In this document: positions 43,875 to 53,044 of the stretch, one piece after another
Numbering within the stretch: position 1 is the first letter of the stretch
How the letters are laid out: every line of letters begins with the position of its first letter
The notes under the pieces: generated by a model
The model's input: only the letters and a program-made list of their open reading frames with translations
Told to the model about the DNA's origin: nothing
The model's database searches: none
Made by a program: the position numbers and the translations under genes
Source: Gottfriedia solisilvae
GTDB lineage: Bacteria > Bacillota > Bacilli > Bacillales > Bacillaceae_G
Assembly: GCF_002128405.1 (NCBI RefSeq)
Contig: NZ_NETJ01000001.1
Location: 310,001-374,000, forward strand
DNA: 64,000 bases
Reading direction: 5' to 3'

Positions 43875-44489
43875 ATGATACAAACGATTTTACATGGGGT
43901 ATTGTTAGCATTTGGGTTAATTCTACCATTGGGCGTTCAGAATGTATTTATTTTTCAACAAGGTGCAAGTAGTAAGAAATTTATCAATGCCTTACCAGTA
44001 GTAATTACTGCCTCGATTTGTGACACAATTTTAATTACGCTGTCTGTAACTGGGGTATCTGTATTAATTTTAGCATCACCCTATTTAAAAACTGCCTTAC
44101 TTGTATTTGGAATCTTATTTTTACTTTATATGGGATGGCAAACTTGGAAAAGTAAGCCGAATACGATCGAGTCAAATCAGGCTTCGTTTCCAATCAGAAA
44201 ACAAATTCTTTTTGCTACCTCAGTTTCACTTTTAAATCCACATGCCATACTGGATACAATTGGGATCATTGGTACAAATTCATTACAATATGAAGGAACA
44301 GAAAAATTCATATTTGCTTTCACATGTATTATTGTATCTTGGATTTGGTTTACTTCGCTTGCTATTGCAGGAAGAATAGTCGGCAAAATAGATCAAACAG
44401 GTAAAATCATGGTAATGATTAATAAAATATCTGCAATCATTATTTGGGCTATTGCGATCTACTTATTGAGTTCACTTTTTTATACATAA
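43875..44489 (+). CDS. LysE/ArgO-family amino acid exporter
   Basis: A 204-residue protein with six helices. The opening FGLILPLGVQNVFIFQQGAS (residues ~14-33) with the P-x-G-x-Q motif and the SLLNPHAILDTIG segment (~115-127) are characteristic of LysE/ArgO exporters of lysine and arginine. Substrate is inferred from family. GTAGGTGATTAC precedes the ATG. Confidence 0.9.
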   Translation: MIQTILHGVLLAFGLILPLGVQNVFIFQQGASSKKFINALPVVITASICDTILITLSVTGVSVLILASPYLKTALLVFGILFLLYMGWQTWKSKPNTIESNQASFPIRKQILFATSVSLLNPHAILDTIGIIGTNSLQYEGTEKFIFAFTCIIVSWIWFTSLAIAGRIVGKIDQTGKIMVMINKISAIIIWAIAIYLLSSLFYT

Positions 44490-44495
44490 AAAGAC

Positions 44496-44529
44496 AAATC
44501 CCCCACTCTTATATTGTGGGGGATTTTTA
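44496..44529 (+). terminator. Terminator of the lysE-type gene
   Basis: AAATCCCCCAC / GTGGGGGATTT with a T-run. Confidence 0.9.
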
Positions 44530-44856
44530 TTAATCGAATTGAATTTGTTCAGCTACCCGAACTTCAAGTATATCAATCAATTCTTCATCCATAAATTGAT
44601 AAACATCAGGAATATCAAGATTCACGATTTGTTTACCATCTAATAAATTTCCGAATTTATCTCTAATTCTTCTCATATGCTTCTTTTCCATGACAAAGAT
44701 GATGTCTGCCCAACCGATTGGCCTTTAAGTTATTTTAACTCTTGCTCCATTTTCAGTTCCAGCAGACCTTGCTTCAAAATCATTTCGAAGATGAAATATT
44801 TTCTCTGCAGTAGGACTTCTCCACTTGTTTTTACTACAAATAAACAATAACTTAAT
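44530..44856 (-). pseudogene. Decayed low-molecular-weight protein-tyrosine-phosphatase-like gene
   Basis: Read in one frame the region gives (I)KLLFICSKNKWRSPTAEK, then ARSAGTENGARVKIT, a TAA stop (44725-44727), then WADIIFVMEKKHMRRI and ends VAEQIQFD. This is a full-length phosphatase-like protein of Bacillus (108 codons) with the Cys loop and the WAD-IIFVMEK core. Two lesions are visible: the start position is ATT instead of ATG, and a stop codon lies in the middle. Ribosome site remnants (AAGGTG) are upstream. Confidence 0.8.
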
Positions 44857-44927
44857 AACAATTCACACCTTAACAAATATTAAATAGTTTGGTTTTAGAT
44901 CTTTTAATTTTATATTTTGAATTAATT

Positions 44928-45443
44928 TTAGGTTCTTTTTACGATCTTTATATGGCCTAAATGATGCTTACTATGCCACGCATATAATGCAACTAGATAG
45001 TCTACACTCATTGTTATTTTACTTTCAGGATGATAAACTGTTCGTTTGAATTGATCTTCCGTTAAAGATTCAATCAAATTTACATAGCGTTTGTGTACAC
45101 CTTCAAGAATTTTAAGGGAACTTTCTACCTCAATATTTGAATCACTTAGCGTAATCCAAGCATTTTCATCATAAGGCTTTATCGTAGGGTTTTCTTCAGT
45201 CAAAGCTAACTTTATACGAATGATACTATTCATATGACTATCAGCAACATGATGAATGATTTGTTTTGGATTCCAACCACCATCACGATATGGTGTATTT
45301 AGTTCCTCAGTTGTAAGAGTATAAATAAGGTCTGCAAATTCTTTCGGTGCATTTTTTAAGATTTCAATACATTCTAACCGAATTTCCTTTGTATAGTCTG
45401 TTGGTTCTGAAAATCTTCCAATCGGATACTGTAGTTTCTCCAT
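44928..45443 (-). CDS. BstA/YfiT-like DinB-fold metal-dependent hydrolase or transferase
   Basis: A 171-residue four-helix protein. The three metal-binding His are in IIHHVADSH (residues ~64-72) and WHSKHHLGHI (~155-164). It begins EKLQYPIGRF, as YfiT-family proteins do. B. subtilis YfiT (BstA) is a bacillithiol-S-transferase in the DinB fold. The family match is strong; bacillithiol use is inferred from relatives. GGGGGAAGAACG precedes the ATG. Confidence 0.88.
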   Translation of the reverse strand: MEKLQYPIGRFSEPTDYTKEIRLECIEILKNAPKEFADLIYTLTTEELNTPYRDGGWNPKQIIHHVADSHMNSIIRIKLALTEENPTIKPYDENAWITLSDSNIEVESSLKILEGVHKRYVNLIESLTEDQFKRTVYHPESKITMSVDYLVALYAWHSKHHLGHIKIVKRT

Positions 45444-45472
45444 CGTTCTTCCCCCTATTTCGTTAAAGAGTT

Positions 45473-45835
45473 TTAAGTATTCTTTTTCTTGCTTAAGTAT
45501 TTATTAACAAAAAGTAGTACATGAAAATAAAGTAGTGATGCAGGCACAGAAATGAAAAGTGTTGAAAGTGCTGACTGAGGATTAAAATCTTTTATGTTTG
45601 CTAATAGATCTAAAACAATTGCTGCCACTACATACATTAAAAATTGAAATACATATTTAGTATTAATTCTCAAAACCTTTACTAACAAATCAACTAAATA
45701 TGACCAACTGATCCCAAGTACTATATAAACGATACTGCTAATATATAAAGCAATCATATAAACTGGAGCAAATAATAAGCTAAATAAAAGTGCAGATATA
45801 AGTGCTGCAATTATTTTATGAAATAAATTCTTCAT
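45473..45835 (-). CDS. Four-helix membrane protein, unknown
   Basis: A 120-residue membrane protein with hydrophobic stretches at residues ~8-27, ~28-48, ~62-82 and ~90-112, ending in KKKNT. GAGGTAAGTACATCC precedes the ATG. It lies 29 bp upstream of the bstA-like gene on the same strand. No family recognised. Confidence 0.68.
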   Translation of the reverse strand: MKNLFHKIIAALISALLFSLLFAPVYMIALYISSIVYIVLGISWSYLVDLLVKVLRINTKYVFQFLMYVVAAIVLDLLANIKDFNPQSALSTLFISVPASLLYFHVLLFVNKYLSKKKNT

Positions 45836-45871
45836 GGATGTACTTACCTCTAAAAGTTAAAGTTCGATAAT

Positions 45872-45909
45872 TATAAAAACAACAAAGCCCACAAAAGACT
45901 TTGTTGTTA
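45872..45909 (-). terminator. Terminator of ppaC
   Basis: AACAACAAAG / CTTTGTTGTT with TTTTT on the minus strand. Confidence 0.82.
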
Positions 45910-45913
45910 ATAA

Positions 45914-46846
45914 TTAAAGAGTATTAAATGTATCAGTTAACACTGGTACGATTTGTTTTTTACGAGATACAACACCTTTTAATAGAGCTGTATTATTTTC
46001 TAATGTAACATTGTAAGCTTTTTCTACCGCATTTGTTGCAGTACCTTTTACAACTGCAATTGAATCATTTGTTAAGATATCAGTTACGACAAATAAGAAT
46101 AAATCTAAACCTTTGTTAGATACAATGCCTTCAAGTACAGTTTCTAATTCTTGTTGGCGAGCAAGTACATCATTAGTATCAACTGCATTTACTTGAGCAA
46201 TTTCTACTTTATAATTACCCATTTGGAATTCTTTAGAATCTAAAGATACTAATGTCTCGATTGATTTGTCTGCAAGGTTAGCACCTGCTTTTAACATTTC
46301 TAAACCGTATTCTTCTGCATTAACTCCAGCAATTTCAGCTAATTCTTTTGCTGCAGCAATATCTTGATCTGTACAAGTTGGTGATTTGAATAATAAAGTA
46401 TCAGAAATGATAGCAGAAAGCATTAATCCTGCAACTTCTTTCTTAATTGATACATTATTTTCTTTATACAATTTATTTAAAATTGTCGCAGTACAACCAA
46501 CTGGTTCGCAACGATAGTAAAGTGGATCGCTTGTTTCAAAATTTGCAATACGGTGATGATCGATTACTTCAAGAACACGAACTTGTTCGATATCATCAGC
46601 ACTTTGTTGACGCTCGTTATGGTCGACTAAGATAACTTGGTTCGTTTCTGTAGCCACTTTTTCTACTAAACGAGGCGCATCTGATTTAAATGTATCTAGA
46701 GCATATTGAGTTTCAGCACTTACAACGCCTAAACGGATTGCTTCTGCATCTACACCTAATGCTTTTTTTAACTCAGCATAAGCAATTGCTGAGCAAATTG
46801 TATCTGTATCTGGGTTTTTATGTCCGAAAACAAGAACTTTTTCCAT
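45914..46846 (-). CDS. ppaC: Manganese-dependent inorganic pyrophosphatase
   Basis: A 310-residue family II pyrophosphatase. The DHH-family motifs are [18 protein letters not shown] (residues ~5-22), VDHNERQQS (~74-82), and the DHH box [10 protein letters not shown] (~96-105). The C-terminal DHHA2 domain ends with [10 protein letters not shown], the usual SRKKQ substrate-binding loop. It hydrolyses pyrophosphate made by biosynthesis. All metal ligands are visible. Length is typical. Confidence 0.97.
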   Translation of the reverse strand: MEKVLVFGHKNPDTDTICSAIAYAELKKALGVDAEAIRLGVVSAETQYALDTFKSDAPRLVEKVATETNQVILVDHNERQQSADDIEQVRVLEVIDHHRIANFETSDPLYYRCEPVGCTATILNKLYKENNVSIKKEVAGLMLSAIISDTLLFKSPTCTDQDIAAAKELAEIAGVNAEEYGLEMLKAGANLADKSIETLVSLDSKEFQMGNYKVEIAQVNAVDTNDVLARQQELETVLEGIVSNKGLDLFLFVVTDILTNDSIAVVKGTATNAVEKAYNVTLENNTALLKGVVSRKKQIVPVLTDTFNTL

Positions 46847-46990
46847 CGAAATTCTCCTACCTTATTCATAATATTATGTTGGATTATTCACTATTTTTAT
46901 GTACGTATGTAATACCAAAGCATCAATTCGTAAAAACTGTATAGAAATATTTGGGTATTACTTAAAACGCTTCAATAATAATACCATATC

Positions 46991-47027
46991 AATAAAAAAA
47001 AGAATAGCCAAATTGACTATTCTATAC
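46991..47027 (-). terminator. Terminator of the 52-residue protein gene
   Basis: AGAATAG / CTATTCT with eight T on the minus strand, right after the stop at 47034. Confidence 0.75.
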
Positions 47028-47033
47028 TAGATA

Positions 47034-47192
47034 TTACTCTGAATTTTTATATGACATTGTTTTCGTAATTGGCTCATCTTTTGGTAGCCATTCAATCGGA
47101 ATATCGTCCGCTGTATTAAGATCCTCAAGCAAAAGTTCATCTAAATTTTGATGACTATTTACTTCACTTTTTGCTGATTTAGATTTTTTCAT
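47034..47192 (-). CDS. Small acidic protein, 52 residues, unknown
   Basis: A short gene with a very good ribosome site (GATAAAGGAGAAAGGTAA then ATG). It begins MKKSKSAKSEVNSHQNLDEL and continues LEDLNTADDIPIEWLPKDEP. It has a basic head and an acidic body and its own terminator. Such small proteins are frequent in Bacillus; no family is recognised. Confidence 0.7.
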   Translation of the reverse strand: MKKSKSAKSEVNSHQNLDELLLEDLNTADDIPIEWLPKDEPITKTMSYKNSE

Positions 47193-47264
47193 TTACCTTT
47201 CTCCTTTATCTATTTAGGCTTTGGAATCCTTAATAGTTTATGGAAAGGTAGTCATTCTATTAAA

Positions 47265-47957
47265 TTATTTTACATTTTTTATAATGATTTCAGGGATTGC
47301 AATGTTTTTACGTGGTTTAATATTATCCATAATAATTTCAGCAATATCGTCTGGATTCATCATTTTAGATGTTTTATCTTGATCAAAAATTCCTGACCAA
47401 AAATCTGTATTCATTCCACCCATATATGCAGCAAAAACAGAAATAGGTGTCCCAGTTAATTCAACAACTAAACTTTCTGTGAATCCCTTTACGCCAAATT
47501 TGCTAGCGCAATAAACTGATTCTGTCGCCTTTCCAATTAAACCTGCTGTTGAAACGATATTGACAATCGTACCACTATTTTGTTTTTTCATTTGTTTAAG
47601 AACTTCCTGTGAACAAAAGATCGTTCCTTTTAAATTTGTATCAATCATATTATGTATATCTTCTTCACTTAATTCTTCTGCTAAATCAAATGAACCTACT
47701 CCAGCATTGTTAAATAATAAATCAATTTGTCCATACGTTTGAGTGATTGAATCAAATACTCTTTTTACATCACTTAATTTTGAAATATCAACTGTATGAA
47801 TCGAATAATTGTTTGGTAATTCTCTTCCTATATCTTTTAATTTATTTTCAGTACGCCCTAATAAACAAATATGTGCGCCAATTTCAGAATATTTTTTTGC
47901 AAGTGAAGCACCTAGTCCACTTCCTGCTCCAGTAATAACGATTACTTGATTTTTCAA
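47265..47957 (-). CDS. Short-chain dehydrogenase/reductase
   Basis: A 230-residue SDR. The cofactor motif is TGAGSGLG (residues ~9-16), NNAG lies at ~88-91, the catalytic Ser is in IVSTAGLI (~137), and Tyr and Lys are in YCASK (~150-154). The start is a TTG (47957) with a weak GGAA site. Substrate unknown. It is single and divergent from a MATE exporter gene. Confidence 0.9.
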   Translation of the reverse strand: MKNQVIVITGAGSGLGASLAKKYSEIGAHICLLGRTENKLKDIGRELPNNYSIHTVDISKLSDVKRVFDSITQTYGQIDLLFNNAGVGSFDLAEELSEEDIHNMIDTNLKGTIFCSQEVLKQMKKQNSGTIVNIVSTAGLIGKATESVYCASKFGVKGFTESLVVELTGTPISVFAAYMGGMNTDFWSGIFDQDKTSKMMNPDDIAEIIMDNIKPRKNIAIPEIIIKNVK

Positions 47958-48066
47958 TTCAATTCCAACTTTCTGTTCAAAGTTAATTTATAAACAAGAT
48001 TTACTTATAGCAATTAAACCAAAACATGATACAATTGTAAAAGTGTTTGTTTAGGAGGTCGATCAA

Positions 48067-49422
48067 ATGAATACGACAAAAAAGGGAAAAATATCTCACT
48101 TTTTCACACTACTACTCCCAATCCTTGTAACTCAAGTGACATTATTTTCGATGTCATTTTTTGATACGATTATGTCTGGTAATAGTAGCCCACAAGATTT
48201 AGCTGGCGTTGCAATAGGTGTTAGTATTTGGGCTCCGATTAGTACTGGACTTACTGGAATATTAGTCGCTGTCACTACAATGGTAGCTAATTTGAATGGT
48301 GCAAAAGAAGACAAAAAAATTGCTCCACTCGTTATGCAAGCTCTTTATTTAGCAGGATTTCTTGCAATTTTCATTATTATCGTTGGAATGTTTTCAATTC
48401 AACCAATCTTAAATCATATGAATCTAGAACCGAAAGTTCATCGAGTTGCACTTCATTTTATATTTTCTTTATCATTTGGAATTTTACCGTTATTTTTATA
48501 CACTGTTCTTCGTCAATTTATTGATGGCTTAGGTAATACGAGAACAACTATGATTATTACGATTGTGTCTGTTCCGATTAATGTCATTTTAAATTATTTC
48601 CTCATTTTTGGTAAAGCTGGGTTACCACGACTCGGTGGTGTTGGCTCTGGTGTTGCATCTGCAATTACGTATTGGATTATTTTTGGTTTAGCTACTTATA
48701 TTGTTCAATCAAAAGAACCTTTTAAATCCTTCCGTATTTTTAAGAATTTTGTTCCAGTTTCAATTGCCACTTGGAAAAGTATTTTAAAGCTTGGCGTACC
48801 AATTGGTTTAAGTATCTTTTTTGAAGTAAGTGTATTTGCAGTTGTTACATTATTATTAAGTGAATTTGATACAGAAACAATTGCTGCGCACACCGTAGCA
48901 ATGAATTTTGCCAGTATGTTGTATATGGTCCCACTTAGTATCTCAATGGCATTAACAATAGCGGTGGGATATGAGGTCGGTGCAAAGCAATTTCAAAATG
49001 CTAAGGAATACAGTAAAATCGGTTTAGTCATGGCTTTATTAATTGCATCACTCTTTGGTATTATTATCTACTTCTTTAGATATGATGTAGCTGGTTTATA
49101 TACAAATGATTCGTCAGTTCAAGCGTTGGCTGGTGGTTTCTTAATATTTGCGATTATGTTCCAATTATTTGATGCATTCGCTGCGCCAATTCAAGGTGCA
49201 TTAAGAGGTTATAAAGATGTGAATGTAACATTGTTAATGATGATTTTAGCGTATTGGATCATTGCCCTTCCGGTTGGTTATGTATTAAAAAACACTGAAT
49301 TAGGCGCAAAAGGATACTGGGTCGGGCTAATTGTTGGTTTATCAGTATCGGCAATTACATTAACTTACCGCTTAATTCAATTACAAAATCAAAAGATTAA
49401 ACTTGCAAAAGATATAGCGTAA
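48067..49422 (+). CDS. MATE-family multidrug exporter
   Basis: A 451-residue protein with 12 helices in two homologous MatE halves (residues ~15-175 and ~235-395). The helix-1 FFDTIMSGNSSPQDLAGVA and the second-half AHTVAMNFASMLYMVPLS are the usual landmarks of the NorM/YeeO-like group. It exports cationic drugs with Na+ or H+. TAGGAGGTCGATCAA precedes the ATG. Confidence 0.93.
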   Translation: MNTTKKGKISHFFTLLLPILVTQVTLFSMSFFDTIMSGNSSPQDLAGVAIGVSIWAPISTGLTGILVAVTTMVANLNGAKEDKKIAPLVMQALYLAGFLAIFIIIVGMFSIQPILNHMNLEPKVHRVALHFIFSLSFGILPLFLYTVLRQFIDGLGNTRTTMIITIVSVPINVILNYFLIFGKAGLPRLGGVGSGVASAITYWIIFGLATYIVQSKEPFKSFRIFKNFVPVSIATWKSILKLGVPIGLSIFFEVSVFAVVTLLLSEFDTETIAAHTVAMNFASMLYMVPLSISMALTIAVGYEVGAKQFQNAKEYSKIGLVMALLIASLFGIIIYFFRYDVAGLYTNDSSVQALAGGFLIFAIMFQLFDAFAAPIQGALRGYKDVNVTLLMMILAYWIIALPVGYVLKNTELGAKGYWVGLIVGLSVSAITLTYRLIQLQNQKIKLAKDIA

Positions 49423-49429
49423 GCAAAAT

Positions 49430-49470
49430 AAGACGTTTAATTCTCGATTGAATTGGACGTCTTATTTTTT
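49430..49470 (+). terminator. Terminator of the MATE gene
   Basis: AAGACGT / ACGTCTT with an AATTC/GAATT inner pairing and a T-run. Confidence 0.82.
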
Positions 49471-49497
49471 ATTTAATTTGAAAGGAAGTATTCATTA

Positions 49498-49680
49498 ATG
49501 AAGAAAATATTTCTCCGATGGATCATCGTTCTGACCGGATTGTATACCTTATGCCATATATTATTCGGTTTTAATGAAACAAAATTAACTAGCAGTATGA
49601 TCAGTGCAATTGAAGCTGGCTTTTTTTTCAGCATACTTCTCTATTTTATCTTAAAGGAAAAAGAGAATTTGAATAATTAA
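49498..49680 (+). CDS. Small two-helix membrane protein, unknown
   Basis: A 60-residue protein with two membrane helices (residues ~6-26, IFLRWIIVLTGLYTLCHILF, and ~36-52) and a charged tail EKENLNN. GAAAGGAAG lies ten bases before the ATG. It sits downstream of the MATE terminator and may have its own promoter in the T-rich run. No family is known. Confidence 0.6.
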   Translation: MKKIFLRWIIVLTGLYTLCHILFGFNETKLTSSMISAIEAGFFFSILLYFILKEKENLNN

Positions 49681-49706
49681 CTTCCTTATTAAAAAATTTA
49701 GTAGAA

Positions 49707-49738
49707 GCAAAAAGGATAGCCACTATTAGCTATCCTTC
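49707..49738 (-). terminator. Terminator of the frlR-like gene
   Basis: AAGGATAGC / GCTATCCTT with TTTTTGC on the minus strand. Confidence 0.78.
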
Positions 49739-49759
49739 ATTTCGTAATATGATTATGTA

Positions 49760-50488
49760 TTATCTTGCTCGGTGAACCGTTAAGTTGACTTTTTTGGTTT
49801 CACAAACAAAAGTAGAAAGATGCACTGGTTCATCATTTGAATCAAAAGCAATCTTTACTATTTTATAAAGATTAGAACCAATATCGCAATCTAAAAATTT
49901 AGCATACTCTGTTGTTGCACCGATTACATCAATTATTTTATCGTTCGCAACGATTTCTGTTTGATATTCATTTGATAGAATTTTATATGTAGATTCATCT
50001 TTCGCAATTTTCTGTTCTAAATTTGGAAAACGAAGTAAGGAATAGTACGCAATATCATAAAAAAGCGGATGATCATTTACATACATTAACCTTTCTAATT
50101 CTAATACAGGACTACCCTCTTCTATGCTTAGGCGATTCGCTACCTCATAAGATGCTTCAATGATTTCACTTTTCAGAATTCGTGAATTTGGGATCATACC
50201 TAATTGATGGCTAAACTCTGAAAATCCACTTACAGAAATCAATTCATTATGAAATTTCTGATTTGTCACAAAAGTCCCCCTGCGAGGAATACGGGTCAAA
50301 GAACCTTCTCTTACTAATTCTTCAATTGCTTTTCTGATTGTAATACGACTCACATTATAAAATTCACAAAGCTCAGCTTCTGTAGGAATTTGTTCTTCTG
50401 GTTTATACTTGCCTTCCTTTATATCATCTTGGAGCATCTGTCTAATCTGCATATATAAAGGCTGGGTAGTTGAAGAATTTAATTTCAT
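49760..50488 (-). CDS. GntR/UTRA regulator, FrlR-like
   Basis: A 242-residue HutC-type regulator. The winged helix is at residues ~8-70 (EQIPTEAELCEFYNVSRITIRKA in two parts, RRGTFV). The UTRA effector domain follows at ~95-235 (SVSGFSEFSHQLGM). It lies 64 bp from a FrlD-like kinase gene, and B. subtilis frlR/frlD are neighbours too, so I propose FrlR-like control of fructosamine use, by context only. Confidence 0.82.
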   Translation of the reverse strand: MKLNSSTTQPLYMQIRQMLQDDIKEGKYKPEEQIPTEAELCEFYNVSRITIRKAIEELVREGSLTRIPRRGTFVTNQKFHNELISVSGFSEFSHQLGMIPNSRILKSEIIEASYEVANRLSIEEGSPVLELERLMYVNDHPLFYDIAYYSLLRFPNLEQKIAKDESTYKILSNEYQTEIVANDKIIDVIGATTEYAKFLDCDIGSNLYKIVKIAFDSNDEPVHLSTFVCETKKVNLTVHRAR

Positions 50489-50552
50489 TTATCTTCATCC
50501 TTTTCCAATCTATTCATTTATAGATTGATTATACATCGATAACTTGTTCTCG

Positions 50553-51335
50553 TCACCATGCACCAAAATAGCTGATTGTTTTTGCGGCTGTTTCTGATCC
50601 AATTTGTAAACATTCATTCATTTCATTTCCTTTTAAACGACCAAAAAGGAATCCTGAAATAAATGAATCTCCCGCTCCCATTGTATCGACCACATTTCCT
50701 TTAACGACATCGCTTTTATAAAACTGTTTACCATCATAGGCTAAAGAGCCATTTTCCCCTAAAGTAGCTACAACAACTTTTGACCCTAAATTGAAAACTT
50801 CTTTTAAAAACTCTCTTATATAAGAATCGTCATTCGTATATGAGAAAAATGAATAATCAACAAAGCGTGGTAATGTTTTAACTAGTTCATGATGTAACTG
50901 ATCGGAGAAATCGAATGAAGTTTGTAATCCTCTTTCCTTAAAAGTTGAAAAAAACGGATCTACATGCCCCCATATACCTGCATGTACTAGTTGGAATGTT
51001 TCTATATAATCAATCTCTTCTGCTGTTAGCGTAAAATCTGCCATAACTCCTTCATCATATTTTCCAAACTGACGGTCATTATTAACTAATTCAACAAATG
51101 TTATCGCTGTATTACCTTCTTTTTTAGAAACAAATGAAGCATCCACACCTCTACTTTGAATTGCTTTTATCATTTTATCACCATAAGCATCACTACCTAC
51201 CCAGCCTATATATGATGAATCTACACCTAAATCCTTTAAATACACGCTTACATTAACTGGATTTCCTCCAGGGTAAGCCTCACCTCTATTTTGATATACG
51301 TCCATACAATTATCTCCAATGGTTACGATTCTCAC
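50553..51335 (-). CDS. frlD: PfkB-family sugar kinase, fructoselysine 6-kinase-like
   Basis: A 260-residue ribokinase-fold enzyme. It begins VTIGDNCMDVYQ, has YPGGNPVNVSVYLKDLGV (residues ~23-40), the mid motif IWGHVDPFF and the C-terminal DTMGAGDSFISGFLFG (~217-232) with the catalytic Asp, and ends ISYFGAW like E. coli FrlD (IQYHGAW by recollection). FrlD phosphorylates fructoselysine and other fructosamines. A frame opens at 51353, but GGGG-AAAACT precedes the GTG at 51335 and fits E. coli FrlD better. No frlB deglycase or transporter is near. Confidence 0.82.
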   Translation of the reverse strand: MRIVTIGDNCMDVYQNRGEAYPGGNPVNVSVYLKDLGVDSSYIGWVGSDAYGDKMIKAIQSRGVDASFVSKKEGNTAITFVELVNNDRQFGKYDEGVMADFTLTAEEIDYIETFQLVHAGIWGHVDPFFSTFKERGLQTSFDFSDQLHHELVKTLPRFVDYSFFSYTNDDSYIREFLKEVFNLGSKVVVATLGENGSLAYDGKQFYKSDVVKGNVVDTMGAGDSFISGFLFGRLKGNEMNECLQIGSETAAKTISYFGAW

Positions 51336-51353
51336 AGTTTTCCCCACTTCCAT

Positions 51354-51546
51354 ATTGTATTTTTAAATTTGCTCATAAATTGATAATATTGCAATTGGAG
51401 TTCTCTAAAATTTAATTTGTTATGCCTTGTATTGTAACAATATATCACATTATTCACAATCATTTTTTAACAAAATTTTCTGATTAAATCCTCCTTCATT
51501 TTTACCCTGCTTTTGATTATCTAGAGCGAATCAAGTTTTTTTCCAA
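51354..51546. other. Gene-free spacer
   Basis: AT-rich upstream region of the kinase gene up to the next terminator. No frame with a ribosome site and no clear operator was seen. Confidence 0.45.
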
Positions 51547-51586
51547 TAAAAATAGGAAGTCAGATCATATTAAACTCTGACTTCCA
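51547..51586 (-). terminator. Terminator of the 402-residue serine hydrolase gene
   Basis: GGAAGTCAGA / TCTGACTTCC with TATTTTTATT on the minus strand, ~73 bases past the stop. Confidence 0.8.
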
Positions 51587-51658
51587 GGATCAAAAATTTG
51601 GGTAAGATTTAAACTAAGAGAATTTAATTCAATTCAATGCATTTTATAAACTTATTTA

Positions 51659-52867
51659 TTAATCGATATATTGTTTAATTGTCTGTTCGAAGATTACTTT
51701 AGCTAATTCTTTTTCAACATCAAACCTACTATTGTTTAGTAGGCTAAAACTTGCTCCATTTAATATAAAGATAATCCCAAATTTCTTTTCTTCATTCCAA
51801 TATAGATTACTAATCAGACCATATGCCTCACCAGCATGACCAATCATTTCATTATAATCAGATAAGAAGTCATGACTGATATGAAAACCTAAACCCATCT
51901 TCGAGAAAAAGTGGTTCTCATCTTCTCTCATCCAGTGAACTGATTTCATCTCATTCAACGTTTCTTCCTTAAGCAAACTTGTTCCATTATATACTCCATT
52001 CATTAGAGCTCGTAAAAACTTACTTAACTCAAATGCAGAAGTACGTAACCCTCCCTGGGGTTCAAATAAACCACCATGCGTTCCAGGTATATAATTTTTA
52101 AAAGAATCCTTATTAAATTTAGTTTCATTTGCGTCTTGTATTGTAACCATATATTTTTTTGTATTTTCATCTAATTCATATAAATTGCCGTATTCATGGA
52201 CTTTTTTCATTCCAGCATAAGAAAATGCAACATTTTCCATACCTAGTCGTTTAAATATATTTTGCTGAATAAAAGAATCGAATCGTATTCCTGAAACTTG
52301 TTCAATAATTGCTCCACATATGATCGCACCAATATTAGAATATACCCAATTTGAAGAAGTCCCCGGCTGCCAATCTCCCCAAATTTGAGTAGTATAGTAT
52401 TTTCCTCCTGGTACTAAAAGTTCTTTAAGACTTACACTAGGACTTGACTGACCATCCTTAATGAATTTTGCATAAATACTGTTAGATTCTTCGTCTGACG
52501 TAAGTGAAGACGTGTGAGTTAGTAGTTGTTTTAACGTTATGATTGAATTTGGATGCTTTGGATTTCTTACTTCAAAACCTAGATAGTCACTAATATCAGT
52601 ATCCAATGTTAATTGTTGTCTTTCAAAAAGTTGCATGATCGCAGTTACAGTAAATAACTTTGAGATAGATGCAATTCTAAACATCGTATTTTCTGAAACT
52701 GATAGCTTCTTTTCGAAGTCCCGATCACCAAAGGAATCAGACCAAATAACTTGTTCTTTATATACAGACACTGCTTGACAGCCAATAATTTTATATCGTT
52801 TCATAATTGCATCTATTTCTTGATAAAAAACTGTTGAAAGATCATTTTTGTTTGTTATATTACTCAT
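51659..52867 (-). CDS. Beta-lactamase-fold serine hydrolase (EstB/PBP4*-like)
   Basis: A 402-residue class C-like enzyme. The nucleophile is in IASISKLFTV (SxxK, Ser near residue 69), the second box is YSNIGA (Y-x-N, ~175), and the third is in IGHAGEAYGLIS (HxG type, ~345). No signal peptide is present. It is an esterase, peptidase or amidase of unknown substrate; the smaller paralogue at 18379-19299 shares only the fold. Confidence 0.87.
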   Translation of the reverse strand: MSNITNKNDLSTVFYQEIDAIMKRYKIIGCQAVSVYKEQVIWSDSFGDRDFEKKLSVSENTMFRIASISKLFTVTAIMQLFERQQLTLDTDISDYLGFEVRNPKHPNSIITLKQLLTHTSSLTSDEESNSIYAKFIKDGQSSPSVSLKELLVPGGKYYTTQIWGDWQPGTSSNWVYSNIGAIICGAIIEQVSGIRFDSFIQQNIFKRLGMENVAFSYAGMKKVHEYGNLYELDENTKKYMVTIQDANETKFNKDSFKNYIPGTHGGLFEPQGGLRTSAFELSKFLRALMNGVYNGTSLLKEETLNEMKSVHWMREDENHFFSKMGLGFHISHDFLSDYNEMIGHAGEAYGLISNLYWNEEKKFGIIFILNGASFSLLNNSRFDVEKELAKVIFEQTIKQYID

Positions 52868-53044
52868 TTTCGCTCTCTCCTGTTCAAATAAAAATTGTAT
52901 GTTTAACCGTTAATTTGCAGTTATTTTCTCTGACGAAAAATATTTTTAAAATGAAGCGTTTTCAAAACTATTTTAATATTGTAATAGAAACTTCATGTTG
53001 TTAAAATGATTCTTATGAAATTGTTTGTTAGGGGATAGAGGAGA

